This document shows positions 1-8,669 of a DNA stretch of 64,000 nt, piece after piece. The notes under the pieces were generated by a model. The model was given only the letters and a program-made list of their open reading frames with translations, was not told the origin of the DNA and ran no database searches. The position numbers and the translations under genes were made by a program. Location: NCBI RefSeq assembly GCF_000959445.1, contig NZ_CP009632.1, positions 186,001-250,000 of the forward strand. Direction: 5' to 3'. Origin of the DNA: Burkholderia vietnamiensis LMG 10929 (lineage in GTDB: Bacteria; Pseudomonadota; Gammaproteobacteria; Burkholderiales; Burkholderiaceae). Numbering within the stretch: position 1 is the stretch's first letter; each line of letters begins with the position of its first letter.

Positions 1-25
1 CGAACATCCGCAGGCGCGCCGACGC

Positions 26-901
26 GTGCGCCGTGCGTGGGCCGCATGCATCGCGATGCTGTGCGTGGGCTGGAGCACGCTGTCGTTCGGCGCGGACGGC
101 GCGGCCGCGCTGCTCGACCGTTATCACAGCTTGGGCGAGCAGTTGAAGCACAACGCATTCCATCGCCCGCTGTACCTCGAATCGTCGGAGGCGTCCTCAT
201 CGCTGAAGGGTGACATCTACGCGGTCGTCGACTATCCGTTCGCCGTCGTGAACGGCAAGCTGAGCGATCCGGCGCAGGGCCCGGCGAACTGGTGCGCGGT
301 GCTGATCCTGCACCTGAACACGAAGTACTGTCATGCATCGGCCGGCAGCGGCGGGCCGGTGCTCGACGTGAACCTCGGGCGCAAGATCGAACAGAAGCTG
401 TCGGACACCTATCGCGTGCAGTTCCGCTATCGCGTGGCGGCAGCGACGCCCGACTACTTTCAGGTCGACCTGAGCGCCGACAGCGGCCCGATGGGCACGA
501 AGGATTACCGGATCGCGCTGGAAGCGGTGCCGGTGGGCGCGTCGCGCACGTTCCTGCACCTCACGTATGCGTACGGTTTCGGCACGGTCGGCCGGATGGC
601 GATGAAGACCTATCTCGCGACGATCGGCAGCGACAAGGTCGGGTTCACGCCGGCGAGCGGTGCGTCGGCGGGCGAGCCGCAGTATGTCGGCGGCGTGCGC
701 GGGCTGCTGGAGCGCAACACGATGCGCTATTACCTGGCGATCGACGCGTATCTCGCGACGCTCGACAAGCCGCTCGACCAGCGTCTCGCGCGCTGGTTCG
801 ACGCGACCGAGCAGTATCCGCAGCAGCTGCACGAAGTCGACCGTGCGGCGTATCTGCAGATGAAGGCGCAGGAGGTGCAGCGGCAGCAGGCGGCGCGGTG
901 A
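26..901 (+). CDS. Exported protein of unknown function
   Basis: I do not recognise the family. The 291-residue product begins with a short basic stretch and a hydrophobic segment (about residues 5-22, ending SFGADG) that looks like a cleavable signal peptide, so it is probably periplasmic or outer-membrane associated. The mature part has no membrane segment and few cysteines (one near residue 90 and one near 102), and ends in a basic, glutamine-rich tail. The start used is GTG; an in-frame ATG lies 30 bases downstream, but it would remove half of the signal peptide. The gene begins 26 bases into the window, so an upstream start cannot be excluded. A strong hairpin follows the stop codon. Confidence 0.6.
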   Translation: MRRAWAACIAMLCVGWSTLSFGADGAAALLDRYHSLGEQLKHNAFHRPLYLESSEASSSLKGDIYAVVDYPFAVVNGKLSDPAQGPANWCAVLILHLNTKYCHASAGSGGPVLDVNLGRKIEQKLSDTYRVQFRYRVAAATPDYFQVDLSADSGPMGTKDYRIALEAVPVGASRTFLHLTYAYGFGTVGRMAMKTYLATIGSDKVGFTPASGASAGEPQYVGGVRGLLERNTMRYYLAIDAYLATLDKPLDQRLARWFDATEQYPQQLHEVDRAAYLQMKAQEVQRQQAAR

Positions 902-918
902 CGCGTGCTGTTGCCTGA

Positions 919-946
919 GGCCGCCGCCGGCTGCTCGGCGGCGGTC
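919..946. terminator. Hairpin terminator candidate
   Basis: A perfect 9-bp G/C stem (921-929 with 936-944) and a 6-nt loop lie 20 bases after the stop of the exported-protein gene. There is no clear T-tract, so the call rests on hairpin strength and position. Confidence 0.5.
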
Positions 947-956
947 GGTTCGACGC

Positions 957-1085
957 GCGGCCGACCGTGCGAATGCTGTGCCACCGCGCCCGTTCGACGC
1001 GGAACAGCGTGTAGGGCGGCTTGATCAGGTCGCCGCGCTCGTCGAACGCGATTTTCCTGGTCACACCGGCGACCCACTCCGCGTG
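957..1085 (-). pseudogene. Remnant of a LivK-type ABC transporter binding protein
   Basis: Translating the minus strand gives a short stretch with KIAFDERGDL followed by KPPYTLFRVE and a Trp. This resembles the C-terminal end of branched-chain amino-acid (LivK-type) periplasmic binding proteins, where a G-x-I-x-FD-x-x-GD motif precedes a terminal Tyr/Trp strand. No signal peptide or binding-protein body is found upstream, and the frame runs on antisense into the neighbouring gene. It is read as a decayed 3' fragment. The match is from memory of the family pattern. Confidence 0.4.
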
Positions 1086-1166
1086 CGCGTAGCCCGGTCC
1101 GCCGGATCGGCAACGCGCGCATCCAGTCAACATTGCCGCTGAACCGTCATGACGGTCATCCGTCGC

Positions 1167-2609
1167 TCACTGCGGGTAACGGGCGAACTGCCTCGCGACA
1201 TCGCACGGTTCATCACCCGATCCGAGCGCAAGTGCGTACGTGCGAGCCGATTCCGAGAGACGGTAGCGCGCCGTGACGCCGACGAAGCTCACATCGAGGA
1301 TCGACTTTTCGACCAGTTGCGCGATGCAGTCGAGCGCGGTCGGGCGGTCGACGTCGTCGTCGCAAACGACGGAGTACACGGAATCGAGCGTGAACGCATG
1401 GTCGAACCGTGCGATGCGAAGAACGACGGCCTGTTCGTTGTGCGTGAGCCGCTGGAAACTCCAGTCAAATGCGGCGCGCAAGGTTCGGTGTCGCGGTTGC
1501 GCCGTGCGATAACCCCCTGCGAGCAGCAGAAAGCGTTCTTCGAGACGCTGGCGCACCCCTTCGAGGCCCAGCACGGACGCACGCTCGGCGGCGAGTTCGA
1601 TCGCGAGAGGCAGCCCGTCGAGGCGGCGACAGATTTCGGCGACGAGCCTGAGCTGATGCTCGTCGACTCGCACGCCGCATCGGCTTGCGCGCTCCAGGAA
1701 CAGCCCGACGGCAGGCGACTGCATCAGCCCGTCGCGGCACGACTCGTCTGCCGGCAGCGCGAGCGGTTCGACGCGGAACACGGTCTCGGGCGCGATGCGA
1801 AGGCGCTCGCGGCTCGTGAGCAGCACGCGCAAGCCAGGCCATTGGCCGATCAGCCGTTCCACGACGTCCGCCACCTCGTCGACGATGTGCTCCGCATTGT
1901 CCAGTACGAGCAGGGTGCCGGCCGGCGGCGAGGGCGCCGGCTCGATCTGCGCGACGGCCGCGAGCGATCCCGCTTCCTCGAGGTCGATGAAGACGACGTC
2001 CGACGCGCCGGTAGCGATCGTGCGGTGCGCATGTTCGATGGCGAGGCAGGTCTTGCCGACGCCGCCCGGCCCCGTCAGCGTGACCACGCGGCTGCGCGCG
2101 AACTGGCCCTCGATTTCGTCGAGCGCCGCGGCGCGCCCGAGCAGCGTTCTTCTGCCCGGCAATCGATGCCGCGGCGCGGTCATTGCATCCGCATTGCGGA
2201 AGTGCGGCGCATGCCGCTCGGTCGGTACGTCGCGTGCCGGCTCGGCTGGCGGGTCGTCGAATACCTTGAGTCGATAGCCGCGCCCCGGTATGGTGTCGAT
2301 CAGTTGACGATGGTCGCCGAGCGCTTTACGGACCGCGCTCAGATGCACGTGGATGTTGTTTTCTTCGACGAACACACCGGGCCATACGGTGTCCATCAGT
2401 TCGTCCTTGGACACGATGCGTCCGGCCGCCAGCACGATCACCGATAGAATGTCGAACGCGCGCGAGCCGAGCGGCACTTCGCGTCCCGCCTTGTACAGCG
2501 CACGCATGCCGAGGTTCAGTTCGAATTCCCCCAGCGCGATGACGGAATGCTCGGGGGTGCTTCGATACTGCGGCCTGGCCGGCTGTTCCATCACCGTGTT
2601 CATAAGCAT
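1167..2609 (-). CDS. Winged-helix regulator with NB-ARC-type ATPase domain
   Basis: The N-terminal ~100 residues form an OmpR/PhoB-type winged-helix domain (conserved GRGYRL near its end). An AAA/NB-ARC-like ATPase follows, with the Walker A motif GPGGVGKT and the Walker B-like LLVLDN; such proteins act as signal-transducing transcription activators. The start at 2609 is the first ATG near the domain. A longer in-frame start exists at 2678 and a shorter one at 2591, and none has a good ribosome-binding site. At about 480 residues the protein ends right after the conserved ARQFARY segment, whereas many relatives continue with a long TPR sensor region. It therefore lacks the usual ligand-sensing half, either naturally short or truncated. 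Confidence 0.75.
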   Translation of the reverse strand: MLMNTVMEQPARPQYRSTPEHSVIALGEFELNLGMRALYKAGREVPLGSRAFDILSVIVLAAGRIVSKDELMDTVWPGVFVEENNIHVHLSAVRKALGDHRQLIDTIPGRGYRLKVFDDPPAEPARDVPTERHAPHFRNADAMTAPRHRLPGRRTLLGRAAALDEIEGQFARSRVVTLTGPGGVGKTCLAIEHAHRTIATGASDVVFIDLEEAGSLAAVAQIEPAPSPPAGTLLVLDNAEHIVDEVADVVERLIGQWPGLRVLLTSRERLRIAPETVFRVEPLALPADESCRDGLMQSPAVGLFLERASRCGVRVDEHQLRLVAEICRRLDGLPLAIELAAERASVLGLEGVRQRLEERFLLLAGGYRTAQPRHRTLRAAFDWSFQRLTHNEQAVVLRIARFDHAFTLDSVYSVVCDDDVDRPTALDCIAQLVEKSILDVSFVGVTARYRLSESARTYALALGSGDEPCDVARQFARYPQ

Positions 2610-2954
2610 CGTCCGACAAAGTGTGAATGGGTTGCACGTGCCGGCGGGGCTCGGTGCGCGTGAGTTTCGCACCGTCATCTTATGGAGCGGCGGCTTGTCG
2701 GAGCGTTGCGATACCGTTAACGTTTGTTAATGTGCGCGGCCGGATGCCGCCGAGCCGCGCTGGCAAACGGCGGCAGGCACGCCACGCGCGCCCTGATTAA
2801 AAAAATTTAATACGGGGCGGTCGCTTCATCTGTCCCGACGAGGCGATAATGAAAGGTCAGCGCGACGGTGCACTATTTCGCCCGACCTGCACACGTCGGC
2901 GGCCTTTCTGTCAGGTCGCACACGGCGCGTGACCGACGGGCCGCCAATCCAGAA
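2610..2954. promoter_or_regulatory. Divergent intergenic region, AT-rich
   Basis: This 345-bp gap separates the minus-strand ATPase regulator from the plus-strand signalling operon. It contains AT-rich patches that stand out from the surroundings, including GTTAACGTTTGTTAAT near 2716 and an inverted repeat ATTAAA/TTTAAT at 2796-2811. Promoters for both genes are expected here. I cannot assign exact -35/-10 elements. Confidence 0.45.
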
Positions 2955-3635
2955 ATGAAAATCCTCTTGGTCGAAGACAATCAGCAGGTGGCGGGCTTTC
3001 TGAAGAAAGGCCTGCTCGAAACCGGCCACGTCGTCGATTGGGCCGACAACGGCCGCGACGGCATGGCGCTCGCGATCGGGGAATCCTACGACGCGATCGT
3101 GCTCGACCGCATGCTGCCCGGCGGTATCGACGGGCTCAAGATCGTCGCGGCGCTGCGCGCGGCGGGCAGCAAGGTACCCGTGCTGATCCTCAGCGCACTC
3201 GACGAAGTCGACGAACGGATTCGCGGGCTGAAGGCGGGCGGCGACGATTACGTCGTCAAGCCGTTTTCGTTCGGCGAAGTCGTCGCGCGGCTCGAAGCGC
3301 TCGCGCGGCGTTCGCAGGACAACGGCTTCGACACGGCGTTGAAGCTCGCCGATCTCAGCATCGATTTGCTGTCGCGCAAGGTGACGCGCGCCGGTAAGCC
3401 GATCGTCCTCAAGCCGCGCGAGTTCAAGCTGCTCGAATATCTGATGCGCCACGCGGAGCAGGTCGTCACCCGCACGATGCTGCTCGAAAACATCTGGGAA
3501 TACCATTTCGATCCGCAAACGAACGTCATCGACGTGCACGTGAGCAAGCTGCGCCAGAAGATCGACACGGGCTTCGACCGCTCGCTGCTGCGGACCATCC
3601 GCAACGCGGGCTACATGCTCACTGCCGCCGACTGA
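2955..3635 (+). CDS. OmpR/PhoB-family response regulator
   Basis: A 226-residue two-component regulator. The receiver domain (residues 1-115) has the acidic pair in LLVEDN, the phospho-acceptor D51 in LDRMLPG and the conserved K in VVKPFSF. The C-terminal winged helix (about 125-222) has the typical RxGYML end. The ATG at 2955 begins exactly at the receiver strand MKILLVED; the longer upstream frame adds only unconserved residues. No classical membrane sensor kinase is adjacent. It is 18 bp from the giant kinase gene downstream, so that protein or the next two kinases are the likely phosphate donors. It is the probable DNA-binding output of the operon. Confidence 0.88.
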   Translation: MKILLVEDNQQVAGFLKKGLLETGHVVDWADNGRDGMALAIGESYDAIVLDRMLPGGIDGLKIVAALRAAGSKVPVLILSALDEVDERIRGLKAGGDDYVVKPFSFGEVVARLEALARRSQDNGFDTALKLADLSIDLLSRKVTRAGKPIVLKPREFKLLEYLMRHAEQVVTRTMLLENIWEYHFDPQTNVIDVHVSKLRQKIDTGFDRSLLRTIRNAGYMLTAAD

Positions 3636-3653
3636 CCCAGAGCGTCTCGCGAG

Positions 3654-6600
3654 ATGGGAACCATGATGCTGACGGGCTACGACGTAACGACATTGAGCGA
3701 CGATGGTCAGTTCGTGCTGTCGCGCCTGACGAGCCCGGGGGCGTCGGATAGCTGGCTGACGGTCACGCTGTCGGCATCGCAGCCGCAGCCGGAAGGCCAT
3801 GAGCGTCTGGAGCACGCGTATCAGTTGCGCGGCATGCTCGACGGCGCGCATGTCACGCGGCCTCACGCGCTGCTGCGCGACGAGCGCAGCGCGACGCTCG
3901 TGCTCGAGGATCCGGGCGGCAGATCGCTTCGCATGGCGCAAGCGGGGCCGTTGCCGATAGGCCGGTTCCTTACCCTTGCCGTCAACCTCGCGTCGGCGCT
4001 GCGCTCCCTGCACAGCCGCGGCCTCACGCACAACGACATCCGGCCGGGCAACATTCTGATCGACGACGCGACCCACGCCATCGCGCTCACGGGCCTCGGC
4101 CTCGTCTCCCGTGCGCCGCGCGAGCGTCCGCGCGACGGCCCGCCCGCGATCGCCGTCGAAGCGCTCCCGTATCTGTCGCCCGAACGCACCGGGCTGATGA
4201 ACCGCTGGTCCGACTCGCGTGCCGATCTGTACTCGCTCGGCGTCGTGTTGTACGAAATGATGACGGGGAAGCTGCCGTATCGGGCCGCTTCGGCGGCCGA
4301 GTGGCTGCATTGCCATACGGCGCAAGTGCCCATTCCGGTGGCCGAATGCATCGGCGGCGTGCCCGCGCAACTGAGCGCGATCGTTGCACGCCTGCTGTCG
4401 AAGGACGCGGCGCAGCGCTATCAGACCGCAGCAGGGCTCGAACACGATCTGCGGCGCTGTCTCGACGCATGGCGCACATCGGGCGACGTCGAGGCGTTCG
4501 CGCCGGGCGCCGCCGATGCGCCCGATCAGCTGCAACGGCCGTTTCGTCTCTATGGACGCCAGAAGCAGCAGCACAAGCTCGAAGCCGCGCTGGAGCGCGT
4601 CGTGCAAAGCGGCGAGCCTGGCGTGGCGTTGGTGTCGGGTTATTCGGGCATCGGCAAATCGACGCTCGTGAGCGGGTTGCGCATGACGCCTGCCGCGTCG
4701 CGCGGATGGTTCGCGTCGGGCAAGTTCGAACGCTACAAGCGCGACATTCCTTACGCCACGCTCGCGCAGGCGTTCCGGACGCTGATCCGCGAGCTGATCG
4801 ACGACGGCATGCGCACGCACGCGGACCTGCGCCAGCGCCTGCACGATGCGCTCGGCGCGAACGGCCAGCTGATCGTCGAGCTGATTCCCGAGCTGGAGGC
4901 GCTCGTCGGGCCACAGCCGCCCGTGCCCGAACTCGCGCCGCAGGAAGCACGCATGCGCTTTCTCGCCGTGTTTACGCGTTTCATCGCGGCGTTCCCGTGC
5001 GACGGCCAGCCGCTCGTGCTGTTTCTCGACGACCTGCAATGGAGCGACGCGGGCACGTTCAGCGTGCTCGAACAGCTGTGCGGGCCGGGCGCGCGCAACG
5101 TGTTCGTGGTCGGCGCGTATCGCGACAACGAAGTGGGCGTCGCGCATCCGCTCAGACGCACAGTCGATCTCATCCGGCAGACGGGCACGCGCGTCGACGA
5201 AATCATGCTGACGCCGCTGCAGCCTGACGACGTGGCGCATCTGATCGGCGACGCCCTCACGACCACGCGGCCCGAACTGGAGGGCCTGAGCCGTCTCGTG
5301 TTCGAACGCACGGGCGGCAATCCGTTCTACGTCGTGCAGTTTCTGCAATTTCTCGCCGACGAGCGCTTCCTCGCGTTCGATCGCGACTGCCGCATCTGGA
5401 CGTGGGACAACGAAAGGCTGCGCGAAGCGCGTTTCGCGGACACCATCGTCGATCTGATGGTCGGCAAGATCGAACGGTTGCCGCGCGGCACGCAGGCGTT
5501 GCTCGAACAGTTCGCGTGTCTGGGCGGCCGCGCGACGTCGCCGCTGCTCGCGCGCATCAGCGGCCTGGACGAGGCGCAGGTGGCCACGACCCTCGCCGAC
5601 GGCGTCGAGGCCGGCCTGCTGTACCGCAGCCGCGAAGGCTATGCGTTCGTGCACGACCGCGTGCACGAGGCAGCGTATGAACTGATCCCGCCGCAGCTGC
5701 GTGCGCAGGCCCATCTGCGGATCGGCCGGATTCTCGCCGCGCAGCCGGCTGCGGACGAAGCGCGCAGCATCTTCGAGATCGTCAACCAGTACAACCGCGT
5801 CATTCCTCTACTCGACGATCCCGCCGAACGCGCGCGCGTGGTGGACTTCAATCTCGAGGCGGGGCAGCGCGCACGCGCGTCGGCGGCGTACGGCTCGGCG
5901 CTCGCGTACCTGTCGACGGGCAGCGAACTGCTCGGCGAAGCAGGCTGGGACGCGGACTATGCCCGCAAATTCCAGCTGGAATGCCAGCTCGCCGAATGCG
6001 AGTTTCTGACGGGGGCCATGGACAGCAGCGAGCGGCGGCTGGCGATGCTCGACACGCGCGCACACACGCTGGCCGACCGCGCGGCCGTTACGTTTCTGCG
6101 CGTCACGCTGTACACGGCGCTCGATCGGATGAACCTCGCGGTGCAGACGTGCCTCGACTATCTGCGGCACGTCGGCATCGACTGGAATCCGCATCCGGGC
6201 CGCGCCGCGGCGCGCGCAGAATACGACACGCTGTTGCAGGGCATCGGCGGCGCGCCGATCGACACGCTCGTCGATCTGCCCTTGCTCGACGATGCCGGAC
6301 TCGCCGCGACGATGAACGTGCTGACGGCCGTGTTGCCGCCCGCGTTCTTCAGCGATGAAAACCTCGTGTGCCTCGTGCTGTGCCGGATGGCGAACCTGAG
6401 CCTGCTGTACGGCAACAGCGATGCGTCGTCGCTCGGCTATGCGTATCTCGGCATGGTCGCGGGTCCGCTGTTCGACGACTACGACGCGGGCTACCGCTTC
6501 GGCCAGCTCGGCCTCGCGCTCGTGGACAAGCGCGGGCTGGACCGTTTCAAGGCGCGTGTCTACATGTGCTTCGCGTATCACGTGACGCCGTGGACGCGGC

Positions 6601-8657
6601 CGATCCGCACCGGTTTGCCCTTGCTGCGCCGCGCGTTCGAAGTCGCGAGCGAAGGCGGCGACCTGACCTACATCGGCTTCAGCAGCTGCTGCACGGTCAC
6701 GACGCTGATCGCCGCGGGCGAGCCGCTCGCGGAAGTCGAGCAGGAAGCGCAGCGTCGTCTGCAGATCGTTCAGGCCGCGAAGTTCGGCCTCATCGTCGAC
6801 ATCATCACCGCGCAGCTCGCGCTGATTCATTCGTTGCGCGGCAACCTCGACGCGCATGACGCGCTTCCCGATCGCTTCGACGATGCCGCATTCGAGCAGC
6901 GCCTCGACGGCGATCCGAGTCTCGCGATCGCGGCGTGCTGGTACTGGATCCGCAAGCTGCAGGCGCGCTATCTGGCCGGCGATATCGACGGCGCGATGCA
7001 TGCGGACAGTAAGGCGTCGCCGTTGCTGTGGACATCGTCGGGTCATTTCGAAATCGCCGAGTATCAGTTCTTTGCGGGGCTCGCGCGCGCAAGCTGGCAC
7101 GACGGCGCGCCGGAAACCGCCCGGGCCGGGAATCTGGACAAGCTCGCCGCGCATCAGCGGCAGCTGGCGCTGTGGGCCGAGCACTGCCCGAGCAACTTCA
7201 GCAGCCGCGCGGCATTGATGAGCGGCGAAATCGCGCGCATCGCGGGCCGCGAGTTCGAAGCGATGAACCGCTACGAAGACGCGATCCGGCTCGCGCGCAA
7301 GCATGATTTCCCGCACGACGAAGCGCTCGCGCAGGAGATTGCCGCGAAGTTCTATCTGGCGCGCGGCTTTACGACGACGGCCGCCGCGTATGTCCGCAAC
7401 GCGCGCCGCGCGTGGTTGCGCTGGGGCGCGATCGCGCGCGTGAAGTCGCTCGACCGGCGTTATGCCGAGCTGCTGCGCGAGCTCGTCGAGCAGGCGCCGG
7501 CGCCCGGCGTCGTCGCCGAACAACTCGACGTCGATACCGTGGTGAAGGCGTCGCAGGCGATCTCCGGCGAACTGGTTCCCGAGCGTCTGATGCGCACGCT
7601 GATGACGATCATGCTCGAACACGCGGGCGCGCGGCGCGCGCTGCTCGTGCTGCCGCGCGCCGACGCGTTGTGGATCGAAGCGACCGCGGTGGCGGGGCGC
7701 GAAGGACCGGAAGTGCACTTCGACAGCAGACCGGTGAATGCGCAGGATCTGTCGAGCGCCGTGCTGCTCGAAAGCATTCGCACGCAGCGCGCGTTGCTGA
7801 TCGACGATGCGATCTGCGACCAGACCTGGTCGTCCGACGAGCATTTCGCCGCGCAGCATTCGCGTTCGGTGCTGTCGCTGCCGCTCGTCAAGCAGTCGAA
7901 GCTGATCGGCGTGCTGTATCTGGAGAACGAACTCGCGCCGGGCGTGTTCACGCCCGCGCGTCTCGCCGTGCTCAGGCTGCTTGCGTCACAGGCGGCCGTG
8001 TCGCTCGAAAATGCGTCGCTCGAAGAGAAGCATGCGTTGCTCGCCGAGAAAGACGCGCTGCTGCATGAAGTGCATCATCGCGTGAAGAACAATCTGCAAT
8101 TGATCAGCAGCCTGCTGAATCTTCAGGCGGAGCGCGTGACGGACAAGGCGGTGGCCGAACTGTTCGCCGACAGCCGCAACCGCGTACGCTCGATGGCGAT
8201 GGTGCACGAGAACCTCTATCGCGCGGGCAACTTCGCGCGCATCGCGATGACGGCGCACGTGAAGACCTTATGCGGTCATCTGGCGCGCGTCTACGACATG
8301 GGGCGGCTGGGCGTCGACCTGCAGATCGACGTCGACGACATTCAGCTCGACATGAACCGCGCCGTGTCGTGCGGTCTCGTCATCAACGAACTGGTGTCGA
8401 ATGCGCTCAAGCATGCGTTCCCGGATCAGCGCGGCGGCGTGCTCAAGGTCGAACTCAAGGCGATCGACGACCGGCGCTGCGCGTTGATCGTCGCCGACGA
8501 CGGCGTCGGCCTCGCGCCCGGCTTTTCGTTCGAACGCGATGAAACGCTCGGCTTGCGCCTCGTTCACGACCTCGTGCTGCAATTGCGCGGCCGCATCGAT
8601 ATCGCGCAGCAGCACGGCACCACTTTCACCATTCAATTCAATGCAGCAGAACGTTGA
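3654..8657 (+). CDS. Giant Ser/Thr-kinase-like, AAA ATPase, GAF, histidine kinase
   Basis: A 1667-residue soluble signalling protein. Domain order: Ser/Thr-kinase-like fold (about 1-275), AAA ATPase with Walker A GYSGIGKST (329-337) and Walker B-like LFLDDLQW, a long helical TPR-like region (about 680-1270), a GAF sensor domain (about 1290-1440), and a HisKA_2-type kinase core with HEVHHRVKNNLQLI (H1475 the likely phospho-His) plus an HATPase domain. The kinase-like part has HND (126-128) in place of HRD, has GLG where DFG is expected and shows no glycine-rich loop, so it is probably a pseudokinase. The architecture is known in proteobacteria as multifunctional ATPase/sensor kinases. It sits in a four-gene signalling operon and lacks membrane segments. 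Confidence 0.85.
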   Translation: MGTMMLTGYDVTTLSDDGQFVLSRLTSPGASDSWLTVTLSASQPQPEGHERLEHAYQLRGMLDGAHVTRPHALLRDERSATLVLEDPGGRSLRMAQAGPLPIGRFLTLAVNLASALRSLHSRGLTHNDIRPGNILIDDATHAIALTGLGLVSRAPRERPRDGPPAIAVEALPYLSPERTGLMNRWSDSRADLYSLGVVLYEMMTGKLPYRAASAAEWLHCHTAQVPIPVAECIGGVPAQLSAIVARLLSKDAAQRYQTAAGLEHDLRRCLDAWRTSGDVEAFAPGAADAPDQLQRPFRLYGRQKQQHKLEAALERVVQSGEPGVALVSGYSGIGKSTLVSGLRMTPAASRGWFASGKFERYKRDIPYATLAQAFRTLIRELIDDGMRTHADLRQRLHDALGANGQLIVELIPELEALVGPQPPVPELAPQEARMRFLAVFTRFIAAFPCDGQPLVLFLDDLQWSDAGTFSVLEQLCGPGARNVFVVGAYRDNEVGVAHPLRRTVDLIRQTGTRVDEIMLTPLQPDDVAHLIGDALTTTRPELEGLSRLVFERTGGNPFYVVQFLQFLADERFLAFDRDCRIWTWDNERLREARFADTIVDLMVGKIERLPRGTQALLEQFACLGGRATSPLLARISGLDEAQVATTLADGVEAGLLYRSREGYAFVHDRVHEAAYELIPPQLRAQAHLRIGRILAAQPAADEARSIFEIVNQYNRVIPLLDDPAERARVVDFNLEAGQRARASAAYGSALAYLSTGSELLGEAGWDADYARKFQLECQLAECEFLTGAMDSSERRLAMLDTRAHTLADRAAVTFLRVTLYTALDRMNLAVQTCLDYLRHVGIDWNPHPGRAAARAEYDTLLQGIGGAPIDTLVDLPLLDDAGLAATMNVLTAVLPPAFFSDENLVCLVLCRMANLSLLYGNSDASSLGYAYLGMVAGPLFDDYDAGYRFGQLGLALVDKRGLDRFKARVYMCFAYHVTPWTRPIRTGLPLLRRAFEVASEGGDLTYIGFSSCCTVTTLIAAGEPLAEVEQEAQRRLQIVQAAKFGLIVDIITAQLALIHSLRGNLDAHDALPDRFDDAAFEQRLDGDPSLAIAACWYWIRKLQARYLAGDIDGAMHADSKASPLLWTSSGHFEIAEYQFFAGLARASWHDGAPETARAGNLDKLAAHQRQLALWAEHCPSNFSSRAALMSGEIARIAGREFEAMNRYEDAIRLARKHDFPHDEALAQEIAAKFYLARGFTTTAAAYVRNARRAWLRWGAIARVKSLDRRYAELLRELVEQAPAPGVVAEQLDVDTVVKASQAISGELVPERLMRTLMTIMLEHAGARRALLVLPRADALWIEATAVAGREGPEVHFDSRPVNAQDLSSAVLLESIRTQRALLIDDAICDQTWSSDEHFAAQHSRSVLSLPLVKQSKLIGVLYLENELAPGVFTPARLAVLRLLASQAAVSLENASLEEKHALLAEKDALLHEVHHRVKNNLQLISSLLNLQAERVTDKAVAELFADSRNRVRSMAMVHENLYRAGNFARIAMTAHVKTLCGHLARVYDMGRLGVDLQIDVDDIQLDMNRAVSCGLVINELVSNALKHAFPDQRGGVLKVELKAIDDRRCALIVADDGVGLAPGFSFERDETLGLRLVHDLVLQLRGRIDIAQQHGTTFTIQFNAAER

Positions 8658-8669
8658 CGGCCACACGAC

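Noticed and set aside
2826..5714. 962-codon open frame on the minus strand opposite the signalling operon, and many similar long antisense frames elsewhere
   Set aside because: They are antisense shadows of high-GC genes; translations are Arg/Ala/Val-rich without domains, while the opposite strand has clear protein families.
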